Shown here: positions 22,600 through 34,235 of the stretch, piece after piece
How positions within the stretch are numbered: the stretch's first letter is position 1
Layout: each line of letters opens with the position of its first letter
NCBI GenBank assembly: GCA_963693315.1
Contig: OY856188.1
Location: forward strand, 96,489,876 to 96,553,875
Reading direction: 5' to 3'
DNA from: Diogma glabrata
Taxonomy: Eukaryota > Arthropoda > Insecta > Diptera > Cylindrotomidae
DNA: 64,000 bases
Position numbers and translations under genes: made by a program
The notes under the pieces: generated by a model
Database searches by the model: none
The model's input: only the letters and a program-made list of their open reading frames with translations
Told to the model about the DNA's origin: nothing

Positions 22600-25500
22600 G
22601 TACTTCCAACGTGAATTCGGCTAACGTTGGGACACATATTACAAGCCGTCTGTTCGTCCGGTGTAGAAACACCAAACTTGAATTCCTTATCGACACAGGT
22701 GCTGACGTATCAGTAATCCCATGTCGAGCTTATTCTGATTTAGTTCAGGACGAACACAATGTCCTTACAGCAGCAAATGGATCTACAATCCACACTTTTG
22801 GTACAAAACTCCTCAACTTGGATTTGGGTTTCCGTCGAGAACTACCTCATACATTTGTGGTAGCGTCAGTTAGTAAACCTATTATAGGTGCTGACTTTCT
22901 GACTAAGTTTAATTTAATAGTCGATCTAAAGCGCAAGCGCTTACTAGACACTAGTACACAAGTTTCTGTGAATGCAATTTCGTGTTCAGATAACACGCCT
23001 TCACTTCATTTGTATACCCTTCAAGGAATTTATGGAAACATCCTCCATGAATTCCCATGCCTTACTCAGGAACCCAAATACGATTCTCCAGTCAAACATA
23101 ACGTGGTTCATCGTATCATCACAGAAGGACAGTTACCATTCTCTCGACCACGTAGATTGGAAGCGAACAAGTTGAATATAGCTAAAAATGAGTTTTCGCA
23201 AATGGCCCAGTTGGGATTAATTCGGCCTTCCTCATCAAGTGTTTCTTCTGCTTTGCACTTAGTCCCGAAAAAGGATCAAAATGACTGGCGACCTTGTGGG
23301 GATTATCGACGTTTGAATGATGTTACGATTCCTGATCGATACCCCATTCCTCACATCCAAGATTTTTCAATGCATCTTCATGGCTGCGTTATTTTTTCTA
23401 AAATAGATCTAATCCGCGCTTACCACCAAATACCAGTCTCTGCGGAAGATATACACAAAACGGCTATAGCGGTCCCTTTTGGTCTCTTTGAATTCCTGAG
23501 AATGCCTTACGGTCTGAGAAACGCAGCTCAGACTTTCCAGCGTTTCATGGACGAGGTGGTCAAAGGACTAGATTTTGTGTTTGTGTATATCGATGACATA
23601 TTGGTGGCAAGCAATTCTCCTCAGGAACACCAAATACATCTACGCATTCTCTTCAATAGGCTATCGGATTTTGACATTAAAATCAAACTTTCAAAATGCG
23701 TATTTGGAGTTTCTTCTCTCGATTTTCTCAGTCATGAAATCACACAGGATGGTATTAAACCATCCCAAGATCGAGTCATGGCCATCAAAAATTTTCCACA
23801 GCCAACTTCTGTTCGACAAGTTCAGCGATTTGTGGGTATGGTAAACTACTACCATAGATTCATACCACATCTAGCCGAAATTATCTCTCCACTCCATAGT
23901 TATCTCGCTGAACTAGCCAAGATAAAGAAAAAATCAGACTTTATTTGGCCTGTACATTGTAGTACAGCCGTGGACAAAATCAAACTGTCGCTTGTAAATT
24001 GTACACTCTTGGCTCATCCGTCGCAAAAAGCAAGCTTTTGCATCAAAACGGATGCTTCAGGTACTGCACTAGGTGCAGTACTGGAACAATTTAACAAAGG
24101 CTTTTGGCAGCCCTTAGGTTTTTTTTCTAGTAAGCTCTCACCTGCAGAGCAAAAATATTCCACTTTTGATCGGGAATTATTAGCTATCTATAAAGCGATA
24201 AAACACTTTCGTTATTTTGTCGAAGGTCGTTTGTTTACAGTATTTACGGACCACAAACCGTTAGTAACATCAATCGCCTCAAAAGCTGAGAGAAGTCCTC
24301 GACAAGATCGTCATCTTGATTTCATTTCACAGTTCACTACTGATATTCAACACATCACTGGTACGGACAATGTCGTGGCAGATACGTTATCACGCACTGA
24401 GGAAATGGCAATTAATTTTACGGGATTAGATGTCAATAAACTCATTAAACTTCAAGAGTCTGATCCAGAACTCCAACATTTAAAATCCACACCACATATC
24501 GTAGGCTCCAAATGGAAATTAGAACCTATCTCAACTAAGCATCATAACAAACGAATTTGGTGTGAGACTTCGACCAACACAATTCGTCCATATTTACCTG
24601 AGTCCCTGAGAAGATCCACTTTCGATTCTCTACATAGTTTAGCCCACCCCGGTATAAGAGCATCCCGGAAGTTGCTCTCTAAACGTTATTTCTGGCCTTC
24701 AATGAGTGTTGATGTTGGATATTGGTCTAAAACATGTTTATCATGTCAAAGATGTAAGGTCCAACGACACACTCACTCAGAATTCGGTCAGGTACCTGTA
24801 CCGTCGGCCAGATTTGAGCATATCCACATTGATTTGGTAGGTCCACTACCTCCATCTCATGGATATCGGTACATAATGACTTCAATCGATCGTTTTACTA
24901 GGTGGCCGGAAGCAGTACCCTTGGTGGATGGAACAACTGAAACAGTGGCTAGGGCTTTCATGACTAATCATATTTCAAGATTCGGGGTGCCATTAAATAT
25001 AACTTCTGATCGCGGAGCGAATTTTGAATCGAAGTTATTTCAAGAACTTATGAATATCATGGGTTCTCATAAAATCAGGACAACGGCTTACAACCCTAAA
25101 GCCAATGGAATGGTCGAAAGATTTCATAGACAGCTCAAATCTTCGTTGGAAGCTCATGGTAATACTACCAATTGGAGTGATACACTCCCAATCGTCATGT
25201 TAGGCATTCGGTCTTCGATCAAATCTGATCTTGGATGTACTCCTGCGGACCTTGTCTACGGACAAAGCCTAAAGGTCCCAGGGGAACTATTCATACATCC
25301 AAAGGATACGTATCCAGTAGAACCAGCAGATCTGGTGGAACATCTCAAACAGTGGATGCGATCTTTAATCCCGAAAGATACCCGGAAAGATCCTCAGTCA
25401 AATATTTATATTCCAAAAGATCTTTTGGAATGCGATTACGTTTTCGTCAGGGTGGATAAGGTAAAACCTAGCTTATCACCACCTTATGAGGGTCCATTTA

Positions 25501-25667
25501 AAGTTATTAGGCGTTTCCGGAAGAGTTACATCATTGAAATAAAAGGTAAGAACCAGAATATTTCAATTGACCGACTTAAACCTGCATACATGACCGACTT
25601 ATTGGACAAGAAACCAAATTCACGGCAGGTAAGATTTAAATTACCTCCGCGTTACACTAGAGATTAA
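22575..25667 (+). CDS. Pol polyprotein: protease, reverse transcriptase, RNase H, integrase
   Basis: The frame is open from 22575, in the -1 frame relative to gag, and has no good ATG at its head, so Pol is probably made by frameshifting from gag. Counting residues from the GTG at 22611: aspartic protease DTGAD at 28-32; RT with [17 protein letters not shown] before the catalytic YIDD at 326-329; RNase H TDASG from 480 and TDHKPL later; integrase zinc-binding H675-x3-H679-x29-C709-x2-C712; and integrase core D741, D800, E836 (35 residues between the last two). All catalytic residues I can check are present. The end (PAYMTDL...) reaches 25667, just before the polypurine tract. Length is normal for a gypsy-type Pol and no break was seen. 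Confidence 0.93.
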   Translation, partial: KHTKFGKLSTSNVNSANVGTHITSRLFVRCRNTKLEFLIDTGADVSVIPCRAYSDLVQDEHNVLTAANGSTIHTFGTKLLNLDLGFRRELPHTFVVASVSKPIIGADFLTKFNLIVDLKRKRLLDTSTQVSVNAISCSDNTPSLHLYTLQGIYGNILHEFPCLTQEPKYDSPVKHNVVHRIITEGQLPFSRPRRLEANKLNIAKNEFSQMAQLGLIRPSSSSVSSALHLVPKKDQNDWRPCGDYRRLNDVTIPDRYPIPHIQDFSMHLHGCVIFSKIDLIRAYHQIPVSAEDIHKTAIAVPFGLFEFLRMPYGLRNAAQTFQRFMDEVVKGLDFVFVYIDDILVASNSPQEHQIHLRILFNRLSDFDIKIKLSKCVFGVSSLDFLSHEITQDGIKPSQDRVMAIKNFPQPTSVRQVQRFVGMVNYYHRFIPHLAEIISPLHSYLAELAKIKKKSDFIWPVHCSTAVDKIKLSLVNCTLLAHPSQKASFCIKTDASGTALGAVLEQFNKGFWQPLGFFSSKLSPAEQKYSTFDRELLAIYKAIKHFRYFVEGRLFTVFTDHKPLVTSIASKAERSPRQDRHLDFISQFTTDIQHITGTDNVVADTLSRTEEMAINFTGLDVNKLIKLQESDPELQHLKSTPHIVGSKWKLEPISTKHHNKRIWCETSTNTIRPYLPESLRRSTFDSLHSLAHPGIRASRKLLSKRYFWPSMSVDVGYWSKTCLSCQRCKVQRHTHSEFGQVPVPSARFEHIHIDLVGPLPPSHGYRYIMTSIDRFTRWPEAVPLVDGTTETVARAFMTNHISRFGVPLNITSDRGANFESKLFQELMNIMGSHKIRTTAYNPKANGMVERFHRQLKSSLEAHGNTTNWSDTLPIVMLGIRSSIKSDLGCTPADLVYGQSLKVPGELFIHPKDTYPVEPADLVEHLKQWMRSLIPKDTRKDPQSNIYIPKDLLECDYVFVRVDKVKPSLSPPYEGPFKVIRRFRKSYIIEIKGKNQNISIDRLKPAYMTDLLDKKPNSRQVRFKLPPRYTRD

Positions 25668-25712
25668 GATGAAACAAGGAGATATGATCACACATCTCCC
25701 CTTGTTTTTCTT

Positions 25713-25725
25713 AAGAGGGGAAGTC
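25713..25725 (+). other. Polypurine tract
   Basis: AAGAGGGGAAGTC lies directly before the 3' LTR start and would prime plus-strand DNA synthesis. Confidence 0.75.
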
Positions 25726-26267
25726 TGTGGCGGTCAGATGGTCAATAACAGACTCAATATTGGTAAAATTGTAAAGTATATATATGTTTCGATTTCATCC
25801 ATTTAAATTATTTCATTTAACTTTACTTTACTTTACTTAACTAAAGAAATCCAGCAAAATTATGGTCCACAATGTAAATTCAAGAAAGGCAAAATTTGTA
25901 TCATAAAATAATATGCAAAATTTAACGGATTATATATATATGTGTGTTTATTAAAGATCAACAGATTTATTGACCCCTAATTAGTCGTAAATAATATTCG
26001 TATTATATAATGTATTATCAAGTAAAAAAAAGAAAAACAGTTTTTATTTAAATTATATGAATTTCCTAGAGAGAATTTGTAAGAACAAATTATTATTATT
26101 ATAAAGCTAGCAGTCCAAGAGACAACTTTAATATTATATAAATTTTCCGTGAAATAAAAATTGTAGAAAAAATCTTTTAAAATCTAAATAAAATTGTGTA
26201 ATGAAAATGCAAGTAAACTTTTGGGAATTGTAGAATATTAGTGGAAGTGATTATCTTGAACTCAATA
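25726..26267 (+). repeat. 3' LTR
   Basis: Starts TGTGGCGG and ends CTCAATA, followed by the AATA duplication. I found no difference from the 5' LTR on reading both. Confidence 0.9.
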
Positions 26268-26357
26268 AATACATACATTGTAAATCTCGAACGTTTTTAT
26301 GAATTTTGACAGTATTCCACATGTGGAAAATGGTTACGATATTTGAGAATAGGGCCC

Positions 26358-26850
26358 CAGGTGTGTCAAAAGAAAGATTTTTATTTATTTTTTTACCCAA
26401 TTTAAAAAAAAGAAAAATTAATTATTTGTTTGACATGAAATTTTATTATTATTATTGAGAATTATGGCATTATAAGTTTGCCAAAAAAAATGTTGTCAAG
26501 TATGTCAAAAGAAAGATTTCTATTTGTTTTTTTACCCAATTTTTTTAAAAAATAAAATTAACTATTTGTACGACATGAAATTTTATTCTTATTACTGAGA
26601 ATTATAAGTTAGTCAAAAAAATAATGTCAAATGTATCAAAAGAATAATTTTCATTTATTTTTTTAGAATAAAATAAAATCAGTTATTTGTATGAAATGAA
26701 ATGTATAACGAACATAAAATTATTATTATTGAGAATTTTATTGCATCAGTTTGTCAAAAAAACATTGTCAAGTGTGTCAAAAAAATGATTTCATTTATGT
26801 TTTTAGATAATTTTTTGGAAAAAAAATTTAGCTGTTTGTTTACGTAAATT
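26358..26850 (+). repeat. Tandem satellite, right part (~140-bp units)
   Basis: This continues the array broken at 19455, starting with CAGGTGTGTCAAAAGAAAG. Further unit starts near 26474, 26609 and 26752 give periods of about 135-143. Units are diverged from each other, so the array is older than the insertions inside it. Confidence 0.85.
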
Positions 26851-26859
26851 TTTGAATTT

Positions 26860-28125
26860 TTTATAGTTTTTGAAATATTTTTGGAATTTGAAAAAGTTTC
26901 AATTTTTGATTTTGTAAGAATTGTTGGAATTTTGAAAAATTTTAAATTTTTGATTTTATTATAATTTTGGAAAAAGTTTCAATTTTTGATATTGTTATAG
27001 TTTTTGCAATATTTTTAGAATTTTGGAAATAGTTTGAATTTTTGAATTTTTAGGAATTTTTGGAATATTATTTGAATTTAGAAAAAGTTTAAATTTATGA
27101 TTTTATTCTAATTATGGAAAATTTTTAGAATTTTTAACATAAAATAGAATTTTTGAATTTTAAATATACTTTTAGAATTTTGAAAAAAGTTTCAATTTGT
27201 GATTTTGTAAGAATTTTTGCAATATTTTTAGAATTTTGAAACATTTTAAATTTTTGATTTTATCATAATTTTTATAATTTTGGAAAAAGTTTCAATTTTT
27301 GATATTGTTATAATTTTTGCAATATTTTTAGAATTTTGGAAAAAGTTTGAATATTTAAGAATTTTTGGAATATTATTAGAATTTAAAAAAAGTTTAAATA
27401 TTTGCTTTTATTCTAATTTTAGGAATATTTTTAAAATTTTGAAAAAAAATTTTTTGAATTTCATATACATTTTTAGAATTTTGAAAAAAGTTTCAATTTT
27501 TAATTTTGTAAGAATTATTGGAATATTGAAAAATTTTAAATTTTTGATTTTATTATAATTTTGGAAAAAGTTTCAATTTTTGATATTGTTATAATTTTTG
27601 CACTATTCTTAGAATTTCGGAAGAAGTTTGAATTTTTGAATTTTTAGGAGTTTTCGGAATATTATTAGAATTTAGAAAAAGTTTCAATTTTTGGAACATT
27701 TTTAGAATTTTGGAAATAATAGAATTTTTGAATTTTATATATATTTTTAGAATTTTGAAAAAAGGTTTTTTTGATTTTGTAAGAATTTTTGGAATATTTT
27801 TAGAATTTTGAAAAATCTTAAATTTCTGCTTTTATTATAATTTTTATAATTTTGAAAAAGTTTCAATTTTTGATTTTGTAAGAATTATTGGAATATTGAA
27901 AAATTTTAAATTTCTATTTTATTATAATTTTGGAAAAAGTTTCATATTTTGATTTTGTTATAATTTTTGCAATATTTTTAGAATTTTTGAAAAAGTTTGA
28001 ATCTTTGATTTTGTAATAATTTTTGAAATATTTTTAGAATTTTGTTTGAAAAAAGTCTGAATTGTTGATTTTAGTTAATGTTTACAATATTTTTGGAATT
28101 CTGAATTTGCGATTTTAATATATTT
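26860..28125. repeat. AT minisatellite with higher-order ~285-310 bp period
   Basis: Short units such as AAAAAGTTTCAATTTTTGAT, AATTTTTGCAATATTTTTAG and AATTTTGGAAAAAGTTTGAA alternate. The marker AAAAAGTTTCAATTTTTGATATTG recurs near 26972, 27281 and 27566. The apparent protein frame at 27280-27558 is just this repeat translated. Confidence 0.8.
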
Positions 28126-28900
28126 TCTCGAAACGCTAAATGGAGAGGTTATTAAGTTGTTTGCTGATTGTATAATCTTTTCACTAAATTATGTTACTTT
28201 ATGATCTGTTATAATTTTCCGACAACGTATTGATGTTTCGTGTTAGTTATGTCGTGTTACATATCTAAACAGAGATAAAAAATACATGTACTTTAATAAA
28301 AAGTTATGTTTGATATACATCGCTGCCCAAAACTAAAACCTATGTCCTCATAAAAGTCTTTTGCCGAAAACTTTATCAAAATCCTTAACCCAGACCGAAG
28401 TCTTGATATCTCAGAGCTTAAGATTGCAGCCCCTACATATTGTGTTTCTAGTAATTTTCGTAATTTTTATAATTTATAGAAATTTTGTTTGAAATTTTTT
28501 ATATTAATTTTTTGTAATTTGTAATAATTTTATAATTTTAGAAAACTTTTATTAAAATTTTTTTTTGAGAGTTTTTGATAATTAATTTAAAAATTTTTAT
28601 AATGTTTGAAAATTTTTATTAATATTTTTGAAAATTCTTGTTAAGTTTTTGGAAAAGTTTTATTGATTTTTTGTGAATGCATTTGCATTTTAGAAAATGT
28701 TTGGTAATTTTTATAAATTTTTTTTGAATTTTAGTAATTTTAAAAATCGTTTATGAAATTTGTGAATTTTTTTTTAATATTTTTGGAATTCGTTGAATAT
28801 TTCCTTAATAGTGAAATTTTTGTGTTTTTTAAATATAGGTAATTTTGAATTTGTTTTAATTCTTAAATTTTTTGTGAATTTTGAATTTTTTTGTATAATT
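28126..28900. other. Short unique stretch, then simple AT low-complexity DNA
   Basis: 28126-28445 has mixed composition and no recognised gene. 28446-28900 is made of TTTTTATAATTT/TTTTGAATTT variants without a clear fixed period. Confidence 0.5.
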
Positions 28901-28904
28901 TTTT

Positions 28905-29957
28905 GTGAATTTGTTTTATGCAATTATTTTGAAAATTTTGAATTATGTTTTTATATTGACGTTTTTAATTGACGGAATAGCCAAAATAATAGGTAACTCT
29001 CAGGTACTTATTTACGCTGATGATATGAAAATTTTTAAAGTTATTAACACGATTGAAGACTGTATTCTGCTTCAAGAAGATATTAGTCATATTAGTGACT
29101 GGTGTAACAAAATGAAGTTGGATCTGAATATTGATAAATGCAAAGTCATAAGTTATTATAGAAAGTGTAATCCTATTATTTTCAGCTACGGTATCAATAA
29201 TATCCAACTAGCCCAAATTTGTGAAGTTAGAGATCTAGGTATAACCTTTACTCAAAACCTAACTTTCAATAAGCACATGGATATCACCATAGCCAAAGCT
29301 AATCAAATGCTAGGATTTCTTAAACGTTGGACCAATGACATAAAAGATATTGATTGCATAATAACATTGTATTTTGCTTATGTTCGTTCTCAAATAGAGT
29401 ATGCTATTCAAGTGTGGAATCCTTACTATGAAGTGCATATTAAAAGATTAGAAAAAGTTCAAAAAAAGTTTCTAGTCTTTCTTCACTACACGAATGGAGG
29501 AAGATATGATCCCAGTATCCCATATCATGAAAACCTCGCACTACTTCCATCCTATTTGGAAAGATGCCACACATTCAACATTCTTAATCTCGATGATAGA
29601 AGAAACCTTCTATCATCCTGCTTTTTAGCAAACATCATAAACGGAAATATGAGTTCTCCTTACATTCTTGAGAATATATCATTCAATGTCCCGGCTAAAA
29701 CCTTACGTAAGCATGATTTCTTAAATATTCAATTTCACAGAACTAACTATGGTATGTATGAACCAATTAATGCCATGGCTTCCACTTTTAATGAAATCTC
29801 CAATCTGTTTGACTTCGATATAAATAAATCAAATTTAAAAAACATTATTAGTCTATTTAGTTTTAAAGTAATCAATTTATGTTTTTTTCAATTTAATTTG
29901 TTTATATTTGGCCTTCATTTAATTGGAATTTATTCTGTTTGTTGGTCTATAATTTGA
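28905..29957 (+). pseudogene. 5'-truncated LINE: C-terminal half of a Jockey/CR1-type reverse transcriptase
   Basis: Recognisable sequence begins near 28970 (DGIAKIIGNSQVLIYADDMKIF), so the ATG at 28905 is a chance start in flanking AT DNA. The catalytic YADD box is at about residues 38-41 of this frame. It is followed by LQEDISHISDWCNKMKLDLN and KCKVISY, the later RT motifs, then the thumb region with YVRSQIEYAIQVWNPYY and a C-terminal domain ending at the TGA at 29955. The frame is open throughout but lacks the endonuclease and first RT motifs, as usual for a 5'-truncated insertion. A tail of repeated AAAT follows (29969-29990). Confidence 0.85.
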
Positions 29958-30000
29958 AAATGAATCGATAAATAAATAAATAAATAAATTATTAAAAAAC
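29958..30000 (+). repeat. AAAT tail of the LINE
   Basis: CGATAAATAAATAAATAAAT follows the stop codon by about ten bases. A microsatellite tail is typical of CR1-like LINEs. Confidence 0.75.
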
Positions 30001-30162
30001 ACTACCTGCAATTAAACAACCCTTGACAATTTCGTTCTGAATACCTTTTTAGATTATATTTTAAGTCAACTTTATAAGTAATTTATAATTTATCTGTATA
30101 TTAATTTTATACTTTTGTATTTTTATTTTAAAATTTATACATAGGAAATGTATTTTTTTTTA

Positions 30163-30369
30163 TTTTTTATTTTAGACGGCTAAGCAAAGCTTAGGTACAA
30201 CTATTTATTAATTTTATTAATGTTATTTATTAATTCTTTATTCTTTTAATTTTTTTTTTTTATAATTCAATGATTACTATTATTATTTGTATAGTTTAAT
30301 CATCTTTGATTTGTAATCATTTCTGTTTTTTTGTATATTATGTGAAATCATGTTTATGGATTTCTTTTG

Positions 30370-30420
<51 letters not shown>

Positions 30421-30424
30421 ATAT
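30163..30424 (+). mobile_element. Second, very short LINE 3' end with (AAAT)n tail
   Basis: A segment beginning near TTTTAGACGGCTAAGCAAAG runs into more than twelve AAAT units at 30372-30422. It resembles a dead-on-arrival LINE 3' end, but contains no coding sequence to confirm the family. Confidence 0.45.
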
Positions 30425-31635
30425 AGTTTTTATCAGCTCTCATGCCGGAATTCAACTAGTCAACTCCAACCATCTTTTATTTTACAGGTTGGAATCTTGT
30501 TTCGTTAATTTTTTTTTCGAATTTCGAGTTAATTTTAAAGTTTTTTAAAAAAAAATTCAAAATATAGTTTCAGTAAATTTAAAATTTTTTTTGTTCATAA
30601 TTTTTTTTATTTAATTTGTTTTTCCATGAAATCGACTTGGTTTTGTATTTTATTTTAAATGTCTTTGAATTTTGGTTTTTTCTCTCCAATTCGTTCTAGT
30701 ACCGTTTATCCTTGTCGTACTATGTCTGCCAACCTTCAACGCAATGTTTTTTTATTATTTTGGAATTATCATTTGTTTTTCTCCCTATAAAATTGGATTC
30801 TTTAAAAGAAAATATTTGTTAATTTTTAGCTCCTTTTTTCCACAATCCGTTGCATTTGACATATTTTTTTTTGGTAACACATGCATAAAAAATATGTAAT
30901 TTTGTACTAGAATAAAATACAAGAAAAAACTACTTTTCCGCACATATGACCACAAAATATTTTGTGCACGGGCTAGCACGCCACCTGCATGTGAGATTTG
31001 TAGTTAAATCTATCCATATATCTATCTATCCTATATATAATATTTTTATAGCACTAAAATATCAAAATAATAATTTAAATAACTTACCATATAGTAAAAA
31101 CAACTTAAACACATTGCATCATTTGAATTGCAAGAAAAAACAATTCATTTAGGTTTTCAAAGTTCACAATTTTGACAGCTCAGTTGGATTACTATGTGTT
31201 ATTTAGTTGGATTCTTATATTTTTTCGAGCTAGTATAATTTACAACTATTTAAGAAACTTAAATTTGTTTTTAACTTTGTTAAATAAATGATTAAATGAA
31301 CAATTAAATAAATATTTATAAATTTTATGCACTTGTTACAAAAAACAGTGTGTATTACTAGTGCCAATGCGTTTTCCAAACGCGAGTTGTACTAGTAATA
31401 CAATCTACTATTGTCATTGTGACTTCTAATCCGAATTTTTCCATGGCCCTCCGCCATTAAGTAATTTATGGAGATAGACGATCCAGCTAGTGGTCATGGC
31501 TTCCATCTAGAATAGTAAATTTTTTGTGCATTTTAATTTATTTTTGAAATTTAGATTTGGATTTGTAAGTGTGAAAATTTTTTGTATTCTATTTAATTTT
31601 TGAAAATTTTTTTTGGTTTTTGTATGAATTTTTGT
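30425..31635. other. AT-rich stretch without a supported gene; includes repeat copy at ~31240-31420
   Basis: 31240-31420 is the second copy of the repeat described at 10460-10690. A frame at 30672 starts with a hydrophobic segment that could mimic a signal peptide but has no other support. Confidence 0.35.
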
Positions 31636-31867
31636 AGTAATGAGTTGTTTTGTGGGCGGAAAACAAGATGTCTTGTAAGTCTTGACGCGTAAACGATATT
31701 TTTGTTTTGATGAGTGCATTTTTTTAATGTTTATGTATTGTATTATGTGCGGAGGCCAACATGTCTTGTAAGTCTTAGCGAGCAGACAACGTTTTTGTTT
31801 TTATGTATTTTTTTAAGATTTTTTCTGTGGTTGAAAGGCAAGATTCTTGTAAGTCCTAAGGCGTAGA
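31636..31867 (+). repeat. ~100-bp tandem repeat, about three units, split by a hAT
   Basis: Three units share TGTCTTGTAAGTCTT or TTCTTGTAAGTCCT followed by a GCG(T/A)(A/G)... GAC sequence and a TTTTTGTTTT block, at about 31667, 31760 and 31842. The third is interrupted by the hAT at 31868 and continues after 33627. Confidence 0.6.
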
Positions 31868-32294
31868 CCAGTGATGCCAGATTTTCAAAAATGAATTTCC
31901 CGTTGACGTATCGTAAATTCCCGATTTTTCCCGTTTTTTTAAGGAAAAAATCCCTCAGAAATTCCCATCAAGTTTTCAATAAAAATATACATATAAATTC
32001 AATTATTTATTGAAAAACTTCAAAAACCACCACAATCATAACAATATTTATCCTTCCGCAAACTATAAATATAGGTATATCTCTGTTTTTTTACGACTAT
32101 ATTTGTGTACGTTATTAGTCTTAATATATAGAATGAAACAAACAGCTGTTAATTTTATTCTGTACTGCGAATGTGGCGGAACACAATAAAACAATTTATT
32201 TGATTGTATTGAATGCTGAAATAAATTTTATTTTAATTTATAAAAATTTGATTGCATGTTATAAAAAATCAAAAGCAAACATTTTCGACCTGTA

Positions 32295-32467
32295 GCCCTA
32301 TTCCGGTACATCGTGAAATAGGAATTGGGAAATAAATTGTAGCAATTTTTCATAACTAGAATTCCGTGCCGCAGGAAATAACAAATTCGTATTAGAAAAT
32401 ATTTCGTTATTTCATTTATTGCACTTTTTTCTCAATTCACAATTCCCAGAGAAATGGCGGAATAGAC
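32295..32467. mobile_element. 173-bp Harbinger-like MITE nested in the hAT
   Basis: The inverted ends GCCCTATTCCG and GTCTATTCCG (one-base length difference) are flanked by GTA at 32292-32294 and 32468-32470. A 3-bp duplication with a CCCTATTC-type end resembles the larger Harbinger at 19.5 kb. Confidence 0.6.
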
Positions 32468-32829
32468 GTACTGATTATATAAAAAACAGTCAGTTCAAAC
32501 TGAAGCGCATGTTCCTCTCTCGAATATTAAAAAAGGCAAAGACTACTATGATCAAATTGAATTAAATTTCCAAAAGATTGTTTTTTGGTTTCTCATTAGT
32601 ATAAAATTTGATGTCTTTCATCAGGTAGTGCTTTCATTAGGCTTTTTATAGACTTTTCATTTTCAAAATACCAAATAATTAAATAGATACCGAAATGAAT
32701 CAAATCTGGTTAATTGTTTGGAATTAATTATTCAAAAATATACAATAAAATTCATTGTTTTTCCTTTTTCGTTTTACTTGTTTTATCAACAAATTTTAAA
32801 ATAATTCAATTTAAATTAATAAATGTTAC

Positions 32830-33480
32830 TCTATCGGAAGGATAAAACGTTGTATTGGGTTCGTTTTTCATGAATTTTATTCTCTCCAAAATTTGTAATG
32901 CTCGCTTGTGCCTCACATCGTAAATTTCCCCTGAAAAATAAAATATTGCATTAAACACATACCCAATATATTGCTATTGTTTCGATTCTCCGTACAACTT
33001 GTGGAATAAGAAGAAACTGCTGCTATAAAATGGAGCATTAAATCTATTAAAATTGAGAATGACATTTTTTAAAAGAAGTAAATATGTCTTGATTTCATGA
33101 TTTTCAAACAATTTTAAAATTGTAATAGCTCTTTTTCGATACGTAAACAACTGCTCAGAAATAAAATAGTGATGCCAAACATCCCAATTTTTTTAATACG
33201 TTTAAAAAGGATGGATGTATAGAGAGCCAACTTGGAGTTCCAGGTGATTTCATCTCTCCTTTCGCAGCATCAAAATATTCCTGAAACTCAGATAACATGG
33301 TGGTCTGTTGGGGTTTTCAAAACGTACCTATCTCCCTAAGAAATATTTAAACAGCAGAAGGCTTAAATTCCATCGCGGATTTGACAATACTAAAGCCGAT
33401 AGATGGCATATGCATTTAAGTAAAATTATAGGGTGATCGACATCTTTCTGAAGCCTGGTAAAAAATTAGCTGGTGCAACC
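32830..33480 (-). pseudogene. Broken hAT transposase
   Basis: Read on the minus strand from 33480 downwards, separate open pieces look coding. The first has KDVDHPIILLKCICHLSALV, like the hAT 'K-C-x-C-H' region. Another runs from 33309 to about 33160 with LSEFQEYFDAAKGEMKSP. The last begins after an acceptor-like TTTTTCAG at about 32937 and reads IYDVRHKRALQILERIKFM. Stops and shifts separate them and the dimerisation end is not seen. The order fits one transposase gene on the minus strand. The assignment rests on these short motifs plus the element's ends. Confidence 0.6.
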
Positions 33481-33629
33481 ATTTCAAAATAAGTTTTAAT
33501 TTAAAACGATTCTATTATTAAATGTGAAAAATCCCGCACTTTCCTAGTTTTTTCCCGCTTTCCCGTTTTATATGAAATATCCCGCAAACGGGAAAAAATC
33601 CCGCGATCTGGCAACACTGGCGTAGACAA

Positions 33630-34095
33630 TAATAAGGTCAGGACTGCCATGAAACTAACTACCATGGTATTAGAAAATTCTATTTGTTAGAGCGTATCCT
33701 GTTGGCGAGTATGAAGAGCGCAGACCTGTTGATGATAATAGTGAAAAAGATCGCATGTCGTTCGGACTGCTGTGACTGAAGTTCTCTCTATCCCAATATC
33801 AATCTATTTATTCCCAACACACTGTATTCCGGTGGTGTATTTGGCTTGCAGAAAGCGATGGATAGGAAAATACTAGCACGCTTTTTAAGCCATAGTTTGA
33901 CCACCTCTGTCATCCATCGATTTTACACAAGCACCCGAGTCTTATTTGTTTTAATTAAATTTTTTGTTTTGGATTTTGTGGTTGCTAGGAATCAGCTCGA
34001 TTATTCAACTGAAAGTTTTTTCTTGAATGGGATTTTTGTTTGTTATTAAGTTATTTTTGTTCTTACACTTTTGTTTCTTTTATTTTGCTCCTTGC
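33630..34095. other. No gene recognised
   Basis: Mixed composition around 33650-33930, then AT-rich. No motif or repeat match was found. Confidence 0.35.
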
Positions 34096-34097
34096 CC

Positions 34098-34235
34098 AGG
34101 TAGCTCAGTCTGTAGTGTCTGAGAGTGTTTCTCTCGAGGTTTGGGTTCCAGGCGTGACTCATTTTGGTTTTTATTCTCAGGACGAATGTAAGCCAGCCAG
34201 ACTTCCTCTTTTTGTTCTGTCCTGTAATGGGCAAG
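34098..34235 (+). mobile_element. Possible tRNA-derived SINE
   Basis: The sequence GCCCAGGTAGCTCAGTCTGT carries a tRNA A-box-like TAGCTCAGT. GGGTTCCAGGC, 30-40 bases on, resembles a B box. No cloverleaf with intact stems could be drawn, so it is not a functional tRNA gene. Only one copy is present here. Confidence 0.4.

Larger units (their letters stand above)
20123..26267 (+). mobile_element. Intact Ty3/gypsy LTR retrotransposon, CsRn1-like
   Basis: The 6145-bp element has two 542-bp LTRs that appear identical base for base, a TGGTGACC primer-binding start, gag, pol and a polypurine tract. It is flanked by AATA (20119-20122 and 26268-26271). It sits inside the Harbinger element. The identical LTRs and open frames mark it as the youngest layer of this nest. 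No envelope frame is present. Confidence 0.93.
19456..26357 (+). mobile_element. PIF/Harbinger transposon, internally deleted and split by an LTR element
   Basis: The ends are G(A/G)GCCCTATTCTCAAATATC in inverted orientation, with further matching in the next ~35 bases (ATTTTCCA, GTGGA, TGTCAAAAT). Each end is flanked by CAG (19453-19455 and 26358-26360), a 3-bp duplication as expected for Harbinger. The left body (19456-20122) has the transposase start. The right body outside the LTR element is only about 86 bp, so most of the transposase and any second gene are missing. Confidence 0.85.
31868..33619 (-). mobile_element. hAT-like DNA transposon, 1752 bp, degenerate
   Basis: The ends are CAGTGATGCCAGAT and, in reverse complement, CAGTGTTGCCAGAT. 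Each is flanked by the 8-bp duplication GCGTAGAC (31860-31867 and 33620-33627). Subterminal sequence on both sides is rich in TTTCCCG/CGGGAAA. An 8-bp duplication with CAGTG ends is diagnostic of the hAT superfamily. Confidence 0.92.

Noticed and set aside
22442..22624. Short frame overlapping the gag end
   Set aside because: Third frame inside gag; pol is in a different frame and continues elsewhere.
27280..27558. 92-codon frame
   Set aside because: Translation of the AT minisatellite; only I, F, L, K, N-type residues.
30672..30899. 75-codon frame with a hydrophobic, signal-like start
   Set aside because: AT-rich composition yields hydrophobic frames by chance; no paralogue or motif, and cysteine pattern unremarkable.
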